Source: Paraburkholderia sp. ZP32-5
GTDB lineage: Bacteria; Pseudomonadota; Gammaproteobacteria; Burkholderiales; Burkholderiaceae
Reading direction: 5' to 3'
Length of the DNA stretch: 64,000 bases
Assembly (NCBI RefSeq): GCF_021390495.1
Contig: NZ_JAJEJP010000002.1
Location: forward strand, 1,984,001-2,048,000
Below, in pieces: positions 36,811-44,307 of this stretch. Numbering within the stretch: the stretch's first letter is position 1; every line of letters starts with the position of its first letter. Below the pieces are notes generated by a model. It was not told where the DNA came from and did no database searches. It worked only from the letters and a program-made list of their open reading frames with translations. Made by a program: the position numbers and the translations under genes.

Positions 36811-37956
36811 TTAGCGCACCGCCGGCTCCCCACCCGCCTCCACGATGGTCTCGATACGATTGCGTCCGTTGCGCTTGGCCTGATACATCGCGCGATCGGC
36901 CTCCTGCATCATCGTCTGCCCAAGCGACATCGCCTCGGCCGGCGCGCAGTTGACCACCCGCGCCGCCACCCCAATCGACACGCTCAGCGCAATGTGCGTG
37001 CCGTGATCGTCCGTTACATCGAGTCGCTCGACCGCGAGCCGCACCCGCTCCGCCACGGTCAGCGCGTCCGCGCGATCGCCTTGCAGCAGCGCGGCGAACT
37101 CCTCGCCGCCGTAACGCGCGACCGTATCGCCGAGCCGCACCTGCTGCCGCACGCAGGCCGCCACCGCGGCGAGCACGCGGTCTCCGGTCGGATGACCGTA
37201 GGTATCGTTGATGCGCTTGAAACCGTCGATATCGATAAAAAGACACGCAACCGGCACGCGATAACGCACCGCGCGCATCACCTCTTCGCGCAGCCGTTCA
37301 TCGAAGTAGCGGCGATTGGCGAGGCCGGTCAGCGAATCGGTCATGCCGAGCTGCTTGAGCCGCTCGCGATGCGCGACGTTGTCGAGACTCGCCGTCACGA
37401 TGCTCGCGAAGCGCTCCAGAATATCGGTGGCCATGCCCGCGCCGAAACGCGCGGGATCATCGCTGCCCAGGCACAGATAACCGCTGACGCTGGTGCCCGC
37501 GGCAAGCGGCAACAGGATCGCGCTCGCCGGCTCCGTCGCCGGCCCCCGAAGCGGCCCCTGAGCCGGCGCATCGCCGAACAACACACGAAGCGCGTCGTCA
37601 GCGACCTCGTGAGGTCTGCCAAGCCAAGGGCGGCCGTCACCGCACAACGCCTGCGCGGCGAAACCCGCCTCGCGCGACGTCTTCAGATTCGGCAGATCGA
37701 GCGCGTCCAGCGCATTCGGCTCGAGCAGCTCCAGCAGCATCGGCGCGCGGTCGTCGAGCCACAGCGTCACGCTCGCGAGAGAAAACTCCTGCGGCAGATG
37801 GCGAAACAGCGTGTCGAGAAACGATGCGAAATCCTGCGCGCCGATCAAGCGCAACTCGACGTCCTGGAAGCGGCGCAGCGTGCGCTCGTTGTGCTGCACG
37901 GTATCGACGAGCGAACGAAGGCGCTCGGAAAGCGGCGTTTGGGCGAGATTCGTCAC
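36811..37956 (-). CDS. Diguanylate cyclase (GGDEF) with DUF484/GAF-like sensor
   Basis: A ~381-residue cytosolic protein making the second messenger c-di-GMP. The C-terminal GGDEF domain (about 215-370) has the active-site GGEEF, the metal/GTP motif FIDIDGFKRINDTYGH, and RLGD five residues before GGEEF, an intact RxxD inhibitory site. The N-terminal ~200 residues look like a DUF484/GAF sensor (LRLIGAQDFASFLDTLF, LPLAAGTSVSGYLCLGSDD). The frame opens at TTG 38058, but residues before GTG 37956 are encoded by a GC-hairpin stretch and look non-coding, so the later start is preferred; neither has a strong SD. Confidence 0.85.
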   Translation of the reverse strand: MTNLAQTPLSERLRSLVDTVQHNERTLRRFQDVELRLIGAQDFASFLDTLFRHLPQEFSLASVTLWLDDRAPMLLELLEPNALDALDLPNLKTSREAGFAAQALCGDGRPWLGRPHEVADDALRVLFGDAPAQGPLRGPATEPASAILLPLAAGTSVSGYLCLGSDDPARFGAGMATDILERFASIVTASLDNVAHRERLKQLGMTDSLTGLANRRYFDERLREEVMRAVRYRVPVACLFIDIDGFKRINDTYGHPTGDRVLAAVAACVRQQVRLGDTVARYGGEEFAALLQGDRADALTVAERVRLAVERLDVTDDHGTHIALSVSIGVAARVVNCAPAEAMSLGQTMMQEADRAMYQAKRNGRNRIETIVEAGGEPAVR

Positions 37957-38330
37957 GTTATCAGCCGGCGAGCCCGAAGGCGAAGCGGGGCGACGCCCCA
38001 ACCTTACTGATAACGGCCAATGCGCGAAGGTCTTGAGGGCGGCAACGCGGCGCGACAATCAGCGCGTACGCTTAACGTTTGCATTCTCCCGGCTTCGCCG
38101 GTGTGCGCCCGCATTTTTCCCCACGCGCTTGCATTCACTTCCACTCGGTTACACGCGTTGACATTCGTTTGCGCAATCGTCGCGCTTCTTAAGTCTGGCT
38201 TAATTGTTCCCTGCAACTATGACGCTCATCCCCTGTTGAGCCGCCAGAACATCGGCGGCACTTTTTCTTGTGGGGATGTCAAGGACGCGCCAGAAACCGG
38301 CCACTGCCCGAGAAGAAAAGGACGCAAGTC

Positions 38331-38585
38331 ATGGTTGAACAGAAGGTAGTCGAACACCTGCGTGCGATGCCCGGCCATGAATGGACTCGCCAGATTCACT
38401 CCTGCAAGGTTTCCGATCCGTTGCAACCGCCCTGGGGCCGCTCTTACCGGCTCGTCGAATGGACGATGAAACACGCACCCGAATCGAGCCGCCGCGTCGT
38501 TCCCGCCGAAAGTACTCCCCTCGAAATTGCTCAAGCCGTGGTGTCCCACGTGCCAGGTCGACGCTTCTGCCAGCCGGGCGACTGA
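38331..38585 (+). CDS. Hypothetical protein, 84 aa
   Basis: Not recognised. An 84-residue basic soluble protein (VEQKVVEHLRAMPGHEW near the start) with two cysteines and no membrane segment. ATG 38331 is preceded by AAAGGA at about 8 nt. The frame extends 21 codons upstream without a better ribosome site. It lies in a gap between the diguanylate cyclase and the isomerase gene, transcribed opposite to both. Confidence 0.55.
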   Translation: MVEQKVVEHLRAMPGHEWTRQIHSCKVSDPLQPPWGRSYRLVEWTMKHAPESSRRVVPAESTPLEIAQAVVSHVPGRRFCQPGD

Positions 38586-38625
38586 TTCGGGCATTTTTAT
38601 GGCGCACCGCCGCGCCATCGCCGGA

Positions 38626-39288
38626 CTAGCCACGCGGCGTCATCGAATCGCAGTAGTCAAGCGCATCTTCCAGTCTGTCATTCCCCCAGAACATTTCGTC
38701 GCCGACAAAAAATGTCGGCGCTCCGAATATGCCTTTATTTATGGCCGATTCGGTCTGCTCGCGCAGGCGCAGCTTATTGGCGTCGCTTTGCGCTTCGGCA
38801 ATCAGACGTTGTGCGGGCAAACCGAGAGCATCGAGCGCTTCACTCACGACATCGATTGAGCCGATGTCGCGGTCATCGACAAAATTCAGTTGCATGATCT
38901 TGCGGCAATAAGCAGCCATCCATTGCTCGTTCGCACCGAGCACCGCGACGCGCATCGCGAGAAGCGCCGCGCGCGGAAATACGCTGGGACGCGTCAGTGC
39001 AAGACCGTATTTGCGGCATTGCCGCTCCATATCCTTCCATACATACGCACCCTTCTCTTTCTGCAATACGAACGGCGAGTTCTCGAAACCCATCTGACGA
39101 AACACCGGGCCAAGCAGAAAAGGACGCCACAGAACCTGCACGTGCCGCGCCGCCGCCAGCGCCTCGATACGCATCATGCTCAGATAGCTGTAGTTGCTGC
39201 CGAAGTCGAACCAGAACTCGATCGCGCGCGTAGCGCTATTCATGGACGGCGCAGCGGAAGAAACCGAAGAAGTTGTAGCGTCATTCAC
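38626..39288 (-). CDS. DsbA-fold 2-hydroxychromene-2-carboxylate isomerase family protein
   Basis: A 220-residue protein of the kappa-class GST/HCCA-isomerase family: IEFWFDFGSNYSYLSMMRIE (the Ser that replaces the redox Cys of DsbA), LWRPFLLGPVFRQMG, and the C-terminal IFGAPTFFVGDEMFWGNDRL. Characterised members isomerise an intermediate of naphthalene degradation with glutathione; chromosomal homologues have other or unknown substrates. No aromatic-degradation gene is adjacent. The start is taken as GTG 39288, which has GGGAG 6 nt upstream; ATG 39243 and ATG-like 39363 are alternatives. Confidence 0.82.
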   Translation of the reverse strand: MNDATTSSVSSAAPSMNSATRAIEFWFDFGSNYSYLSMMRIEALAAARHVQVLWRPFLLGPVFRQMGFENSPFVLQKEKGAYVWKDMERQCRKYGLALTRPSVFPRAALLAMRVAVLGANEQWMAAYCRKIMQLNFVDDRDIGSIDVVSEALDALGLPAQRLIAEAQSDANKLRLREQTESAINKGIFGAPTFFVGDEMFWGNDRLEDALDYCDSMTPRG

Positions 39289-39417
39289 TGCTGTCTCCCG
39301 AATGGCCGGCGATGCGATTTCACGAGTGTTACCGCGGCGCACCTTGCAAACCTTAACAGTCATATGAAGCGCTTCTGCTTATGATGGGTTCTCCGCTTCA
39401 TACGCCTTAACTACATC

Positions 39418-39501
39418 ATGAATTATCCGTATGACCTGCTCACCGCGACCTTTCTGCTGATCATGGTTCTTTCGTCTGTGATTCTGCTCGCGTTGGCCTG
39501 A
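39418..39501 (+). CDS. Possible 27-aa membrane microprotein
   Basis: A 27-codon frame begins MNYPYDLLTATFLL and continues as an uninterrupted hydrophobic helix ending LLALA, followed by TGA. Composition is ideal for a single-pass membrane peptide, and codon use is normal. Against it: no Shine-Dalgarno sequence precedes the ATG, and the length is within chance expectation. Confidence 0.25.
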   Translation: MNYPYDLLTATFLLIMVLSSVILLALA

Positions 39502-39577
39502 GTACACCGCGGGCAGCTTCCAGGGGATTCTCGAGCCCTTTGCCATCGCACGCATTTCCGTCGAAAAAGTCGAGCTA

Positions 39578-39597
39578 TACTGTACGTATATACAGTG
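39578..39597 (+). promoter_or_regulatory. LexA (SOS) box in front of the 122-aa gene
   Basis: TACTGTACGTATATACAGTG has the CTGT-N8-ACAG dyad with an A/T-rich spacer, 19 of 20 positions of the form seen at 22417-22436 apart from the spacer. It ends 16 nt before ATG 39614. The nearest minus-strand start is more than 280 bp away, so the target is the plus-strand gene. Confidence 0.85.
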
Positions 39598-39613
39598 TTT
39601 TTCGTCTGAACAA

Positions 39614-39982
39614 ATGCGTCTTCCCACCTTCGAGCCCCCTACGCTCGCCGAGCTGCGCATCTGGTGGCGCACGCGCGACGAGCATGCCGTTCAGCGGCTC
39701 ATCCTCGAGATTCAGCGGCAACGTCTGACGTTGCTGGAACTGCGCACTCTGATCGACAACGGTGTGCAGCAGGCGCGCACCGCCGACCGCTCGCTCGTCG
39801 AACGCGGCGAACCGCTGATGACGCTGCGCATCCGGATCGCGCAGGAAGTACTGCGCGTCGGCGATATCGACGATACGCAGCATAAGAGCCGCGCCGAACA
39901 GGAAAGGCTTGCCGTGCGCGCGCAGAGCCAGATGGATCATGCAAGCGAAGGCCGTCTGCGCAGACAGCGCCGTAATATCTAG
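39614..39982 (+). CDS. Putative SOS-regulated protein of unknown function, 122 aa
   Basis: Not recognised. The 122-residue product has no cysteine and no signal peptide, is rich in Arg, Gln, Leu and Glu, and is predicted by eye to be mostly helical (EHAVQRLILEIQRQRLTLLE; later LMTLRIRIAQEVLRVG). The charge is near neutral with a basic tail (EGRLRRQRRNI). Like udgX in this window it starts directly after a LexA box and has no Shine-Dalgarno sequence. A DNA-damage role (cell-division block, nuclease inhibitor or polymerase accessory) is only suggested by the box. It is not in an operon. Confidence 0.7.
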   Translation: MRLPTFEPPTLAELRIWWRTRDEHAVQRLILEIQRQRLTLLELRTLIDNGVQQARTADRSLVERGEPLMTLRIRIAQEVLRVGDIDDTQHKSRAEQERLAVRAQSQMDHASEGRLRRQRRNI

Positions 39983-40089
39983 CGCCGCATGTGGCATAAA
40001 CGCGCCTGTAACGCGTCACGAAAACGCATCACAAGCTCAACTCGGCGGCTTCGGTCAGCTTGCCAGCCACGAGCGCTATTGCCAGCAAC

Positions 40090-40716
40090 TCAGCGCGTTT
40101 GCACCGCCACGCGCAAGCCGAGCGAAATGAACAGCACGCCGATTATCTTGTTCTGCCAGCGAGTCAGCCACGTCAAGCGCTTTACGAGTCTGCCCAACGG
40201 ACGCATGGTCAGCACGATCAGCGTCGTATAGAGCGCGCTCATGCCGACGAAAATCAGCCCCAGCGTCACGAATTGCAGAAACGTCGAGCCATGCTCGGGA
40301 CGCACGAATTGCGGCAGAAACGCGAGGAAAAACAGCGCGGTCTTCGGATTCAGTACTTCAGCGGGAATCGCCTGAAAAAACGCCTTCGAACCCGACACCG
40401 GCGCGACCGCCGGCAAATGCGCGCTCGCCTGCTTCTCGCGCAACGCGCGAATGCCCAGATAGACGAGATAGGCGGCGCCGACGAATTTCACCGCATTAAA
40501 GGCCAGCGCGGAAGTCATCAACAACGCGGAAAGCCCGACCGCGGCGCCCAGTGTGTGCACGAAATCGCCCGTCGCGATACCGAGGCCGGTCAGAATGCCG
40601 ACCTTGCGGCCGCCGTGCATGGTACGCGTCAGCACCAGCAGCACGGCCGGTCCCGGAATCAGAAACAGGCCGAGCACAACGGCAACGAAAGTCCCCAACG
40701 TGGATAGGTCAAGCAT
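40090..40716 (-). CDS. LysE/RhtB-family amino-acid exporter
   Basis: A 208-residue membrane protein with about six hydrophobic segments. The N-terminal LFLIPGPAVLLVLTRTM has the PGP motif of the family, followed by GILTGLGIATGDFVHTLGAA and NPKTALFFLAFLPQFV in the second half. Family members export amino acids or homoserine lactone-like compounds by proton exchange. AAGGAG lies 5 nt upstream of ATG 40716. It is divergent from the IMPACT-family gene with 112 bp between them. Confidence 0.9.
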   Translation of the reverse strand: MLDLSTLGTFVAVVLGLFLIPGPAVLLVLTRTMHGGRKVGILTGLGIATGDFVHTLGAAVGLSALLMTSALAFNAVKFVGAAYLVYLGIRALREKQASAHLPAVAPVSGSKAFFQAIPAEVLNPKTALFFLAFLPQFVRPEHGSTFLQFVTLGLIFVGMSALYTTLIVLTMRPLGRLVKRLTWLTRWQNKIIGVLFISLGLRVAVQTR

Positions 40717-40828
40717 GTCATCTCCTTGCGGACGCGCTGGATCGGTTCAATGGGCGCGCGTTCAGCGGCCCATTGTAGACGAACGCCGGAGGTTCGCCGC
40801 GCGCCCGCCACAGGGGCGATCCGTTACC

Positions 40829-41464
40829 ATGGCGGGCACGGCGCCATTTGCGCGCCTTTATCGACTGACGTTTCCGCCTTTGCCCACCTATACCTTGCCC
40901 GCGCCGCTCACCGCGGAACTCGAGATTCGCAAGAGCCGCTTCATCGCGCACGCGATACCGGTTGCCGATCGCGACGCCGCGATGGCCGAATTGCAGCATC
41001 TGCGCGAACAACATCCGTCCGCGACGCATGTGTGCTGGGCGCTGCTCGCGGGCGGCCAGTCCGGCATGTCCGATGACGGCGAGCCCTCCGGCACCGCGGG
41101 CCGGCCGATTCTCGAAGTGCTGCGGCATCACGATCTGGACGGCGTACTGGCCGCCGTCGTGCGTTATTACGGCGGCGTGAAACTCGGAGCGGGCGGTCTC
41201 GTGCGCGCGTACACCGACGCGATCGCATCAGCGCTGCTCGACGCGCCGCGAGTCGAGCGGATCGCCCAGGTTTCGCTAGGCGTCGAAGTGAGCTATGCCG
41301 ACGAAGCCAAAGTACGTAGATGGATGGATGCCGAAGCCTATGCACTCGTGGACAGCGCGTACGGCATGCTGGTGAAGATGACGATGCGCGTGCCCATCAA
41401 TGCGGTTGACGACGCAAAACGGGCACTCATCGACATGACGCAGGGAAAGGCCGGTTTCTTCTGA
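40829..41464 (+). CDS. yigZ: IMPACT/YigZ family protein
   Basis: A 211-residue two-domain protein of the UPF0029/IMPACT family. The core shows KSRFIAHAIPVADRDAA, THVCWALLAGG, SDDGEPSGTAGRPILEVL and AVVRYYGGVKLGAGGLVRAY, which are the strongest family blocks, and a C-terminal DUF1949-like domain follows. Eukaryotic IMPACT regulates the eIF2 kinase; bacterial YigZ has a ribosome or RNA-related role that is not settled. ATG 40829 has no close SD (AGGGG at 12 nt), so the start may be a little downstream or upstream. Confidence 0.88.
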   Translation: MAGTAPFARLYRLTFPPLPTYTLPAPLTAELEIRKSRFIAHAIPVADRDAAMAELQHLREQHPSATHVCWALLAGGQSGMSDDGEPSGTAGRPILEVLRHHDLDGVLAAVVRYYGGVKLGAGGLVRAYTDAIASALLDAPRVERIAQVSLGVEVSYADEAKVRRWMDAEAYALVDSAYGMLVKMTMRVPINAVDDAKRALIDMTQGKAGFF

Positions 41465-41691
41465 TCGCTTCGCGCCGGTATCCGTCGTGCCGGCATGCAC
41501 CACACGGGTATCCACCATAAATGCAGCCCGGTATGATGGCCGGACCTGCCGGCCCGATCAGCGAATCAACAGACCAGAAGGTCCGGTTTGCAGGTCAACG
41601 GGTCCGGCTCACTGCTACCACGCAGTTCCCGACCGCGACGACTTCATTTGAAAGGCGAACTCCTCTGACTTCGACCGCAGCTTTCTCCAGC

Positions 41692-42267
41692 ATGGCCACG
41701 CCAGCTTCGCCGTTGAGATCCGTCGCGCTCAAGGGGTGCGGCACCGTGCTGCTGCCGCTGATGCTCTCCGCCTGCTCGTGGTCATGGTTCGGCCTCAATA
41801 GCGGCGCGCAGCACGCGAGGACCCATGCAAGCGGCTCGCTCAGCGTCGCCCCGGCAAACGAATTCGTGTATCTGCCGGCGCGTGACGGCCATATTTCACC
41901 GAACCGCATCGAAAACACCGCGATGACCGGGCTCGTGCTCAAGGAAGACATCAATCAGGTCGTGCGCAACAGCGTCGTCAGCAGCCTGCGGATCGCCGGT
42001 TTGCGTATCGACGACAACCGTCGCGTGCTGAGCGGTTCCATTGAAACGTTTACGGTCGACGACACCCGCTCGCCGGCGCTCTGGACACTGAAGATGCACT
42101 ACGTCGTGATCGATGCCGCGACGCAAAAAGTGATGTTTTCGACGACTCGCACCGTCAGGCAGAAGTCACCGAAATTCACGAGCAACACGATTGCGATCGA
42201 AGACACGGTCAAGCTGAGCGTCGACGCGTTGATCGGCGACCCCGGCTTCATCAAGGCAGTCAACTGA
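41692..42267 (+). CDS. Predicted lipoprotein of unknown function
   Basis: A 191-residue exported lipoprotein. A basic N-region and hydrophobic core end in the lipobox MLSAC (Cys28), followed by a Ser/Trp linker and a mixed alpha/beta domain with VVRNSVVSSLRIAGLRID, GSIETFTVDDTRSPALWTLK and LSVDALIGDPGF, reminiscent of the YajG-like or DUF4136-like group of small outer-membrane lipoproteins. The start at 41692 gives a well-formed signal; upstream in-frame codons from 41521 are not used. Located between yigZ and a LysE exporter on the same strand, with gaps over 110 bp. Confidence 0.75.
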   Translation: MATPASPLRSVALKGCGTVLLPLMLSACSWSWFGLNSGAQHARTHASGSLSVAPANEFVYLPARDGHISPNRIENTAMTGLVLKEDINQVVRNSVVSSLRIAGLRIDDNRRVLSGSIETFTVDDTRSPALWTLKMHYVVIDAATQKVMFSTTRTVRQKSPKFTSNTIAIEDTVKLSVDALIGDPGFIKAVN

Positions 42268-42382
42268 TCTGCCCGCATGGCCGCTAAAAGCGCGGCGCTG
42301 TTTCGCTACAATCCGGCTACAGGCATCGCGCGCGATAGACCGCGCGACGCATCGTCATCATCCGTTCAGTGTGCGAGCCGTC

Positions 42383-43003
42383 ATGTCCATTACCGCTTGG
42401 CTGTTCTTCCTGCCCGCCTGCTTCGCGATCAATCTCGCCCCTGGGCCCAATAATCTGCTGTCCATCAACGTGGCCGCGCGTCACGGTTTCGCGAAAGCAT
42501 TCATCGGCGGCAGCGGCCGGCTGCTTGCATTCGCGATGATGCTCGCGCTCGCCGCGACCGGTCTCGCCGTCGTCCTGCATGCGTCGGAATGGATCTTTCT
42601 GGCGATCAAGCTGGCCGGCGCGGCCTACCTGATCTGGCTTGCGATCCAGTTGTGGCGCAGCGACGCGCCGGCCATCGATACGTCGCAACCGCAAGACGCC
42701 GCGCTCACGCGGATTGCGCGTCAGGAATTTTTCGTGGCGGCCGGCAATCCGAAGGCGATTCTGGTTTTCACCGCATTCCTGCCGCAATTCGTCGATGTCA
42801 CGCAGCCGATCCTGCCGCAATTCGCCGCGCTCGGTGCGAGCTTTCTGGTACTCGAATGGGTCGCGATTGCACTGTACTCATGGGCCGGCATGTATCTCGG
42901 CAAATGGCTCGTGCGCGCGAAGATCCGCCGCTGGTTCAATCGTTGCTGCGGCGGTTTTCTGGCGGCGATCGGCGTGAGTTTTCTGCTGGTTCGGCGCGGA
43001 TGA
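42383..43003 (+). CDS. LysE/RhtB-family amino-acid exporter
   Basis: A 206-residue membrane protein with the LysE pattern: CFAINLAPGPNNLLSINVAA (PGP motif) near the N-terminus, FIGGSGRLLAFAMM, and FVAAGNPKAILVFTAFLPQF. It is clearly a paralog of the exporter at 40090-40716 but not a recent duplicate. The reading frame opens 12 nt earlier with a GTG at 42371; ATG 42383 gives the normal N-terminus. No regulator is adjacent. Confidence 0.88.
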   Translation: MSITAWLFFLPACFAINLAPGPNNLLSINVAARHGFAKAFIGGSGRLLAFAMMLALAATGLAVVLHASEWIFLAIKLAGAAYLIWLAIQLWRSDAPAIDTSQPQDAALTRIARQEFFVAAGNPKAILVFTAFLPQFVDVTQPILPQFAALGASFLVLEWVAIALYSWAGMYLGKWLVRAKIRRWFNRCCGGFLAAIGVSFLLVRRG

Positions 43004-43130
43004 AAGTACGTGGCGGCAGCGGCATCGAAGCAGCAGAATGCACTAGCGCTTCTGTCGTGGTCCGTTGTGGTCTTTTGTGAATTGAATCCGCGCCCGCACT
43101 TCCATAAACGATAGCTAATACACGAAGGGA

Positions 43131-43144
43131 AAAACTTTAACTAT
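43131..43144 (+). promoter_or_regulatory. Copy of the AAAACTTTAACTAT motif upstream of the panE-like gene
   Basis: This 14-mer is identical to the one at 49618-49631 and matches 12 of 13 bases of the minus-strand sequence inside the LysR-type dyad at 48603-48625. It is 104 bp upstream of ATG 43249, in an otherwise unremarkable gap. It is a candidate operator of the LysR regulator at 48654-49601. Confidence 0.55.
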
Positions 43145-43248
43145 CGGTATTCGTTTGTCGAACTTATCCTCCAGAAATAACTGTCGCCGCGGCTCGAAAA
43201 ATGCGGTGCCACGCAAACGGCTTTTTTCATCGTCATGGGAGCGACATC

Positions 43249-44226
43249 ATGAAGATCTGTGTCTTCGGAGCGGGAGCGATTGGCGGTTTGATGGGCGTGC
43301 AACTGGCGCGCGCCGGCGCGGATGTGAGCTTTATCGCGCGTGGCCCGCATCTGGCCGCGATGAAAGAGCATGGCGCGCGGCTGATCATGGACGGCGAAAC
43401 GATCAGCGCACCGGTGCGCTGCACGTCCGATCCGCGTGAGCTCGGTGTGCAGGACCTGGTGATCATCACGCTAAAGGCGCATTCGCTGCCCGGTGTCGTC
43501 GATGCGATGCAGCCGCTGCTCGGCAAGCACACGGCGATCGTCACCGGCGTCAACGGCATTCCGTACTGGTACTTCTATCAGCATGGCGGACGCTTCGCCG
43601 GCACGCGGCTCACGAGCATCGATCCGGACGGCAGCCAATGGACCAAGCTCGGACCTGAACGCGCGATCGGCTGCGTGCTGTATCCGGCCGCAGAGATCGT
43701 CGAGCCCGGCGTAATCAAGCATGTGTATGGCAAGAAATTCCCGATCGGCGAACCGAGCGGCGAGCGCACACCGCGCATTCAGCAATTTCACGAGATCATG
43801 CAAGCGGCAGGTTTCGAAGCACCGATTCGCGACAACATTCGCGATGAAATCTGGCTCAAGCTGTGGGGCAATCTGTGCTTCAACCCGATCAGCGCACTGA
43901 CGCACTCGACGCTCGATGTACTGACCAGCGATCCCGGCACGCGCGCGGTGTCACGCACGATGATGCTCGAAGCACAACGTATTGCCGAGCAGTTCGGTGT
44001 GAATTTCCGTGTCGACGTGGAAAAGCGCATCAATGGAGCGGGTGCGGTTGGCGCGCATAAGACATCGACATTGGTCGACCTGGAGAATCGCCGTCCGATG
44101 GAAATCGATCCGTTGCTGACAGTCGTGCAGGAAATGGGCCGTCTGGTTGCCGAACCGACGCCGACGATCGACGTAGTACTCGCACTGATCAAGCTGCGCG
44201 AGAAAATGGCCTTACAGGGCGCTTGA
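43249..44226 (+). CDS. panE: Ketopantoate reductase-family protein (PanE-like)
   Basis: A 325-residue NADPH-dependent reductase. The N-terminal Rossmann motif is FGAGAIGGLMGVQLA; the C-terminal domain has the catalytic Lys region RDEIWLKLWGNLCFNPISAL and the conserved Asn/Ser/Glu segment (ENRRPMEIDPLL). PanE reduces 2-dehydropantoate to pantoate for CoA synthesis, but extra PanE paralogs in oxalate-using bacteria (PanE2 of Methylobacterium) act as oxalyl-CoA reductase. The location beside an oxalate/formyl-CoA locus and the shared upstream motif (43131) favour a specialised role. ATG 43249 has GGAG 7 nt upstream; codons from 43201 are not used. Confidence 0.85.
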   Translation: MKICVFGAGAIGGLMGVQLARAGADVSFIARGPHLAAMKEHGARLIMDGETISAPVRCTSDPRELGVQDLVIITLKAHSLPGVVDAMQPLLGKHTAIVTGVNGIPYWYFYQHGGRFAGTRLTSIDPDGSQWTKLGPERAIGCVLYPAAEIVEPGVIKHVYGKKFPIGEPSGERTPRIQQFHEIMQAAGFEAPIRDNIRDEIWLKLWGNLCFNPISALTHSTLDVLTSDPGTRAVSRTMMLEAQRIAEQFGVNFRVDVEKRINGAGAVGAHKTSTLVDLENRRPMEIDPLLTVVQEMGRLVAEPTPTIDVVLALIKLREKMALQGA

Positions 44227-44261
44227 AACCATCGCGCTTCACGACAGTTTGCGATAGAACC

Positions 44262-44295
44262 AAAAGATCGGACGCCATCACGCGTCCGATCTTTT
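44262..44295. terminator. Bidirectional intrinsic terminator
   Basis: AAAAGATCGGACGC and GCGTCCGATCTTTT form a perfect 14-bp stem around CATCAC, with T-runs on both strands. It separates the convergent panE-like and aldehyde dehydrogenase genes. Confidence 0.92.
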
Positions 44296-44307
44296 TTTAT
44301 TGGCCCG

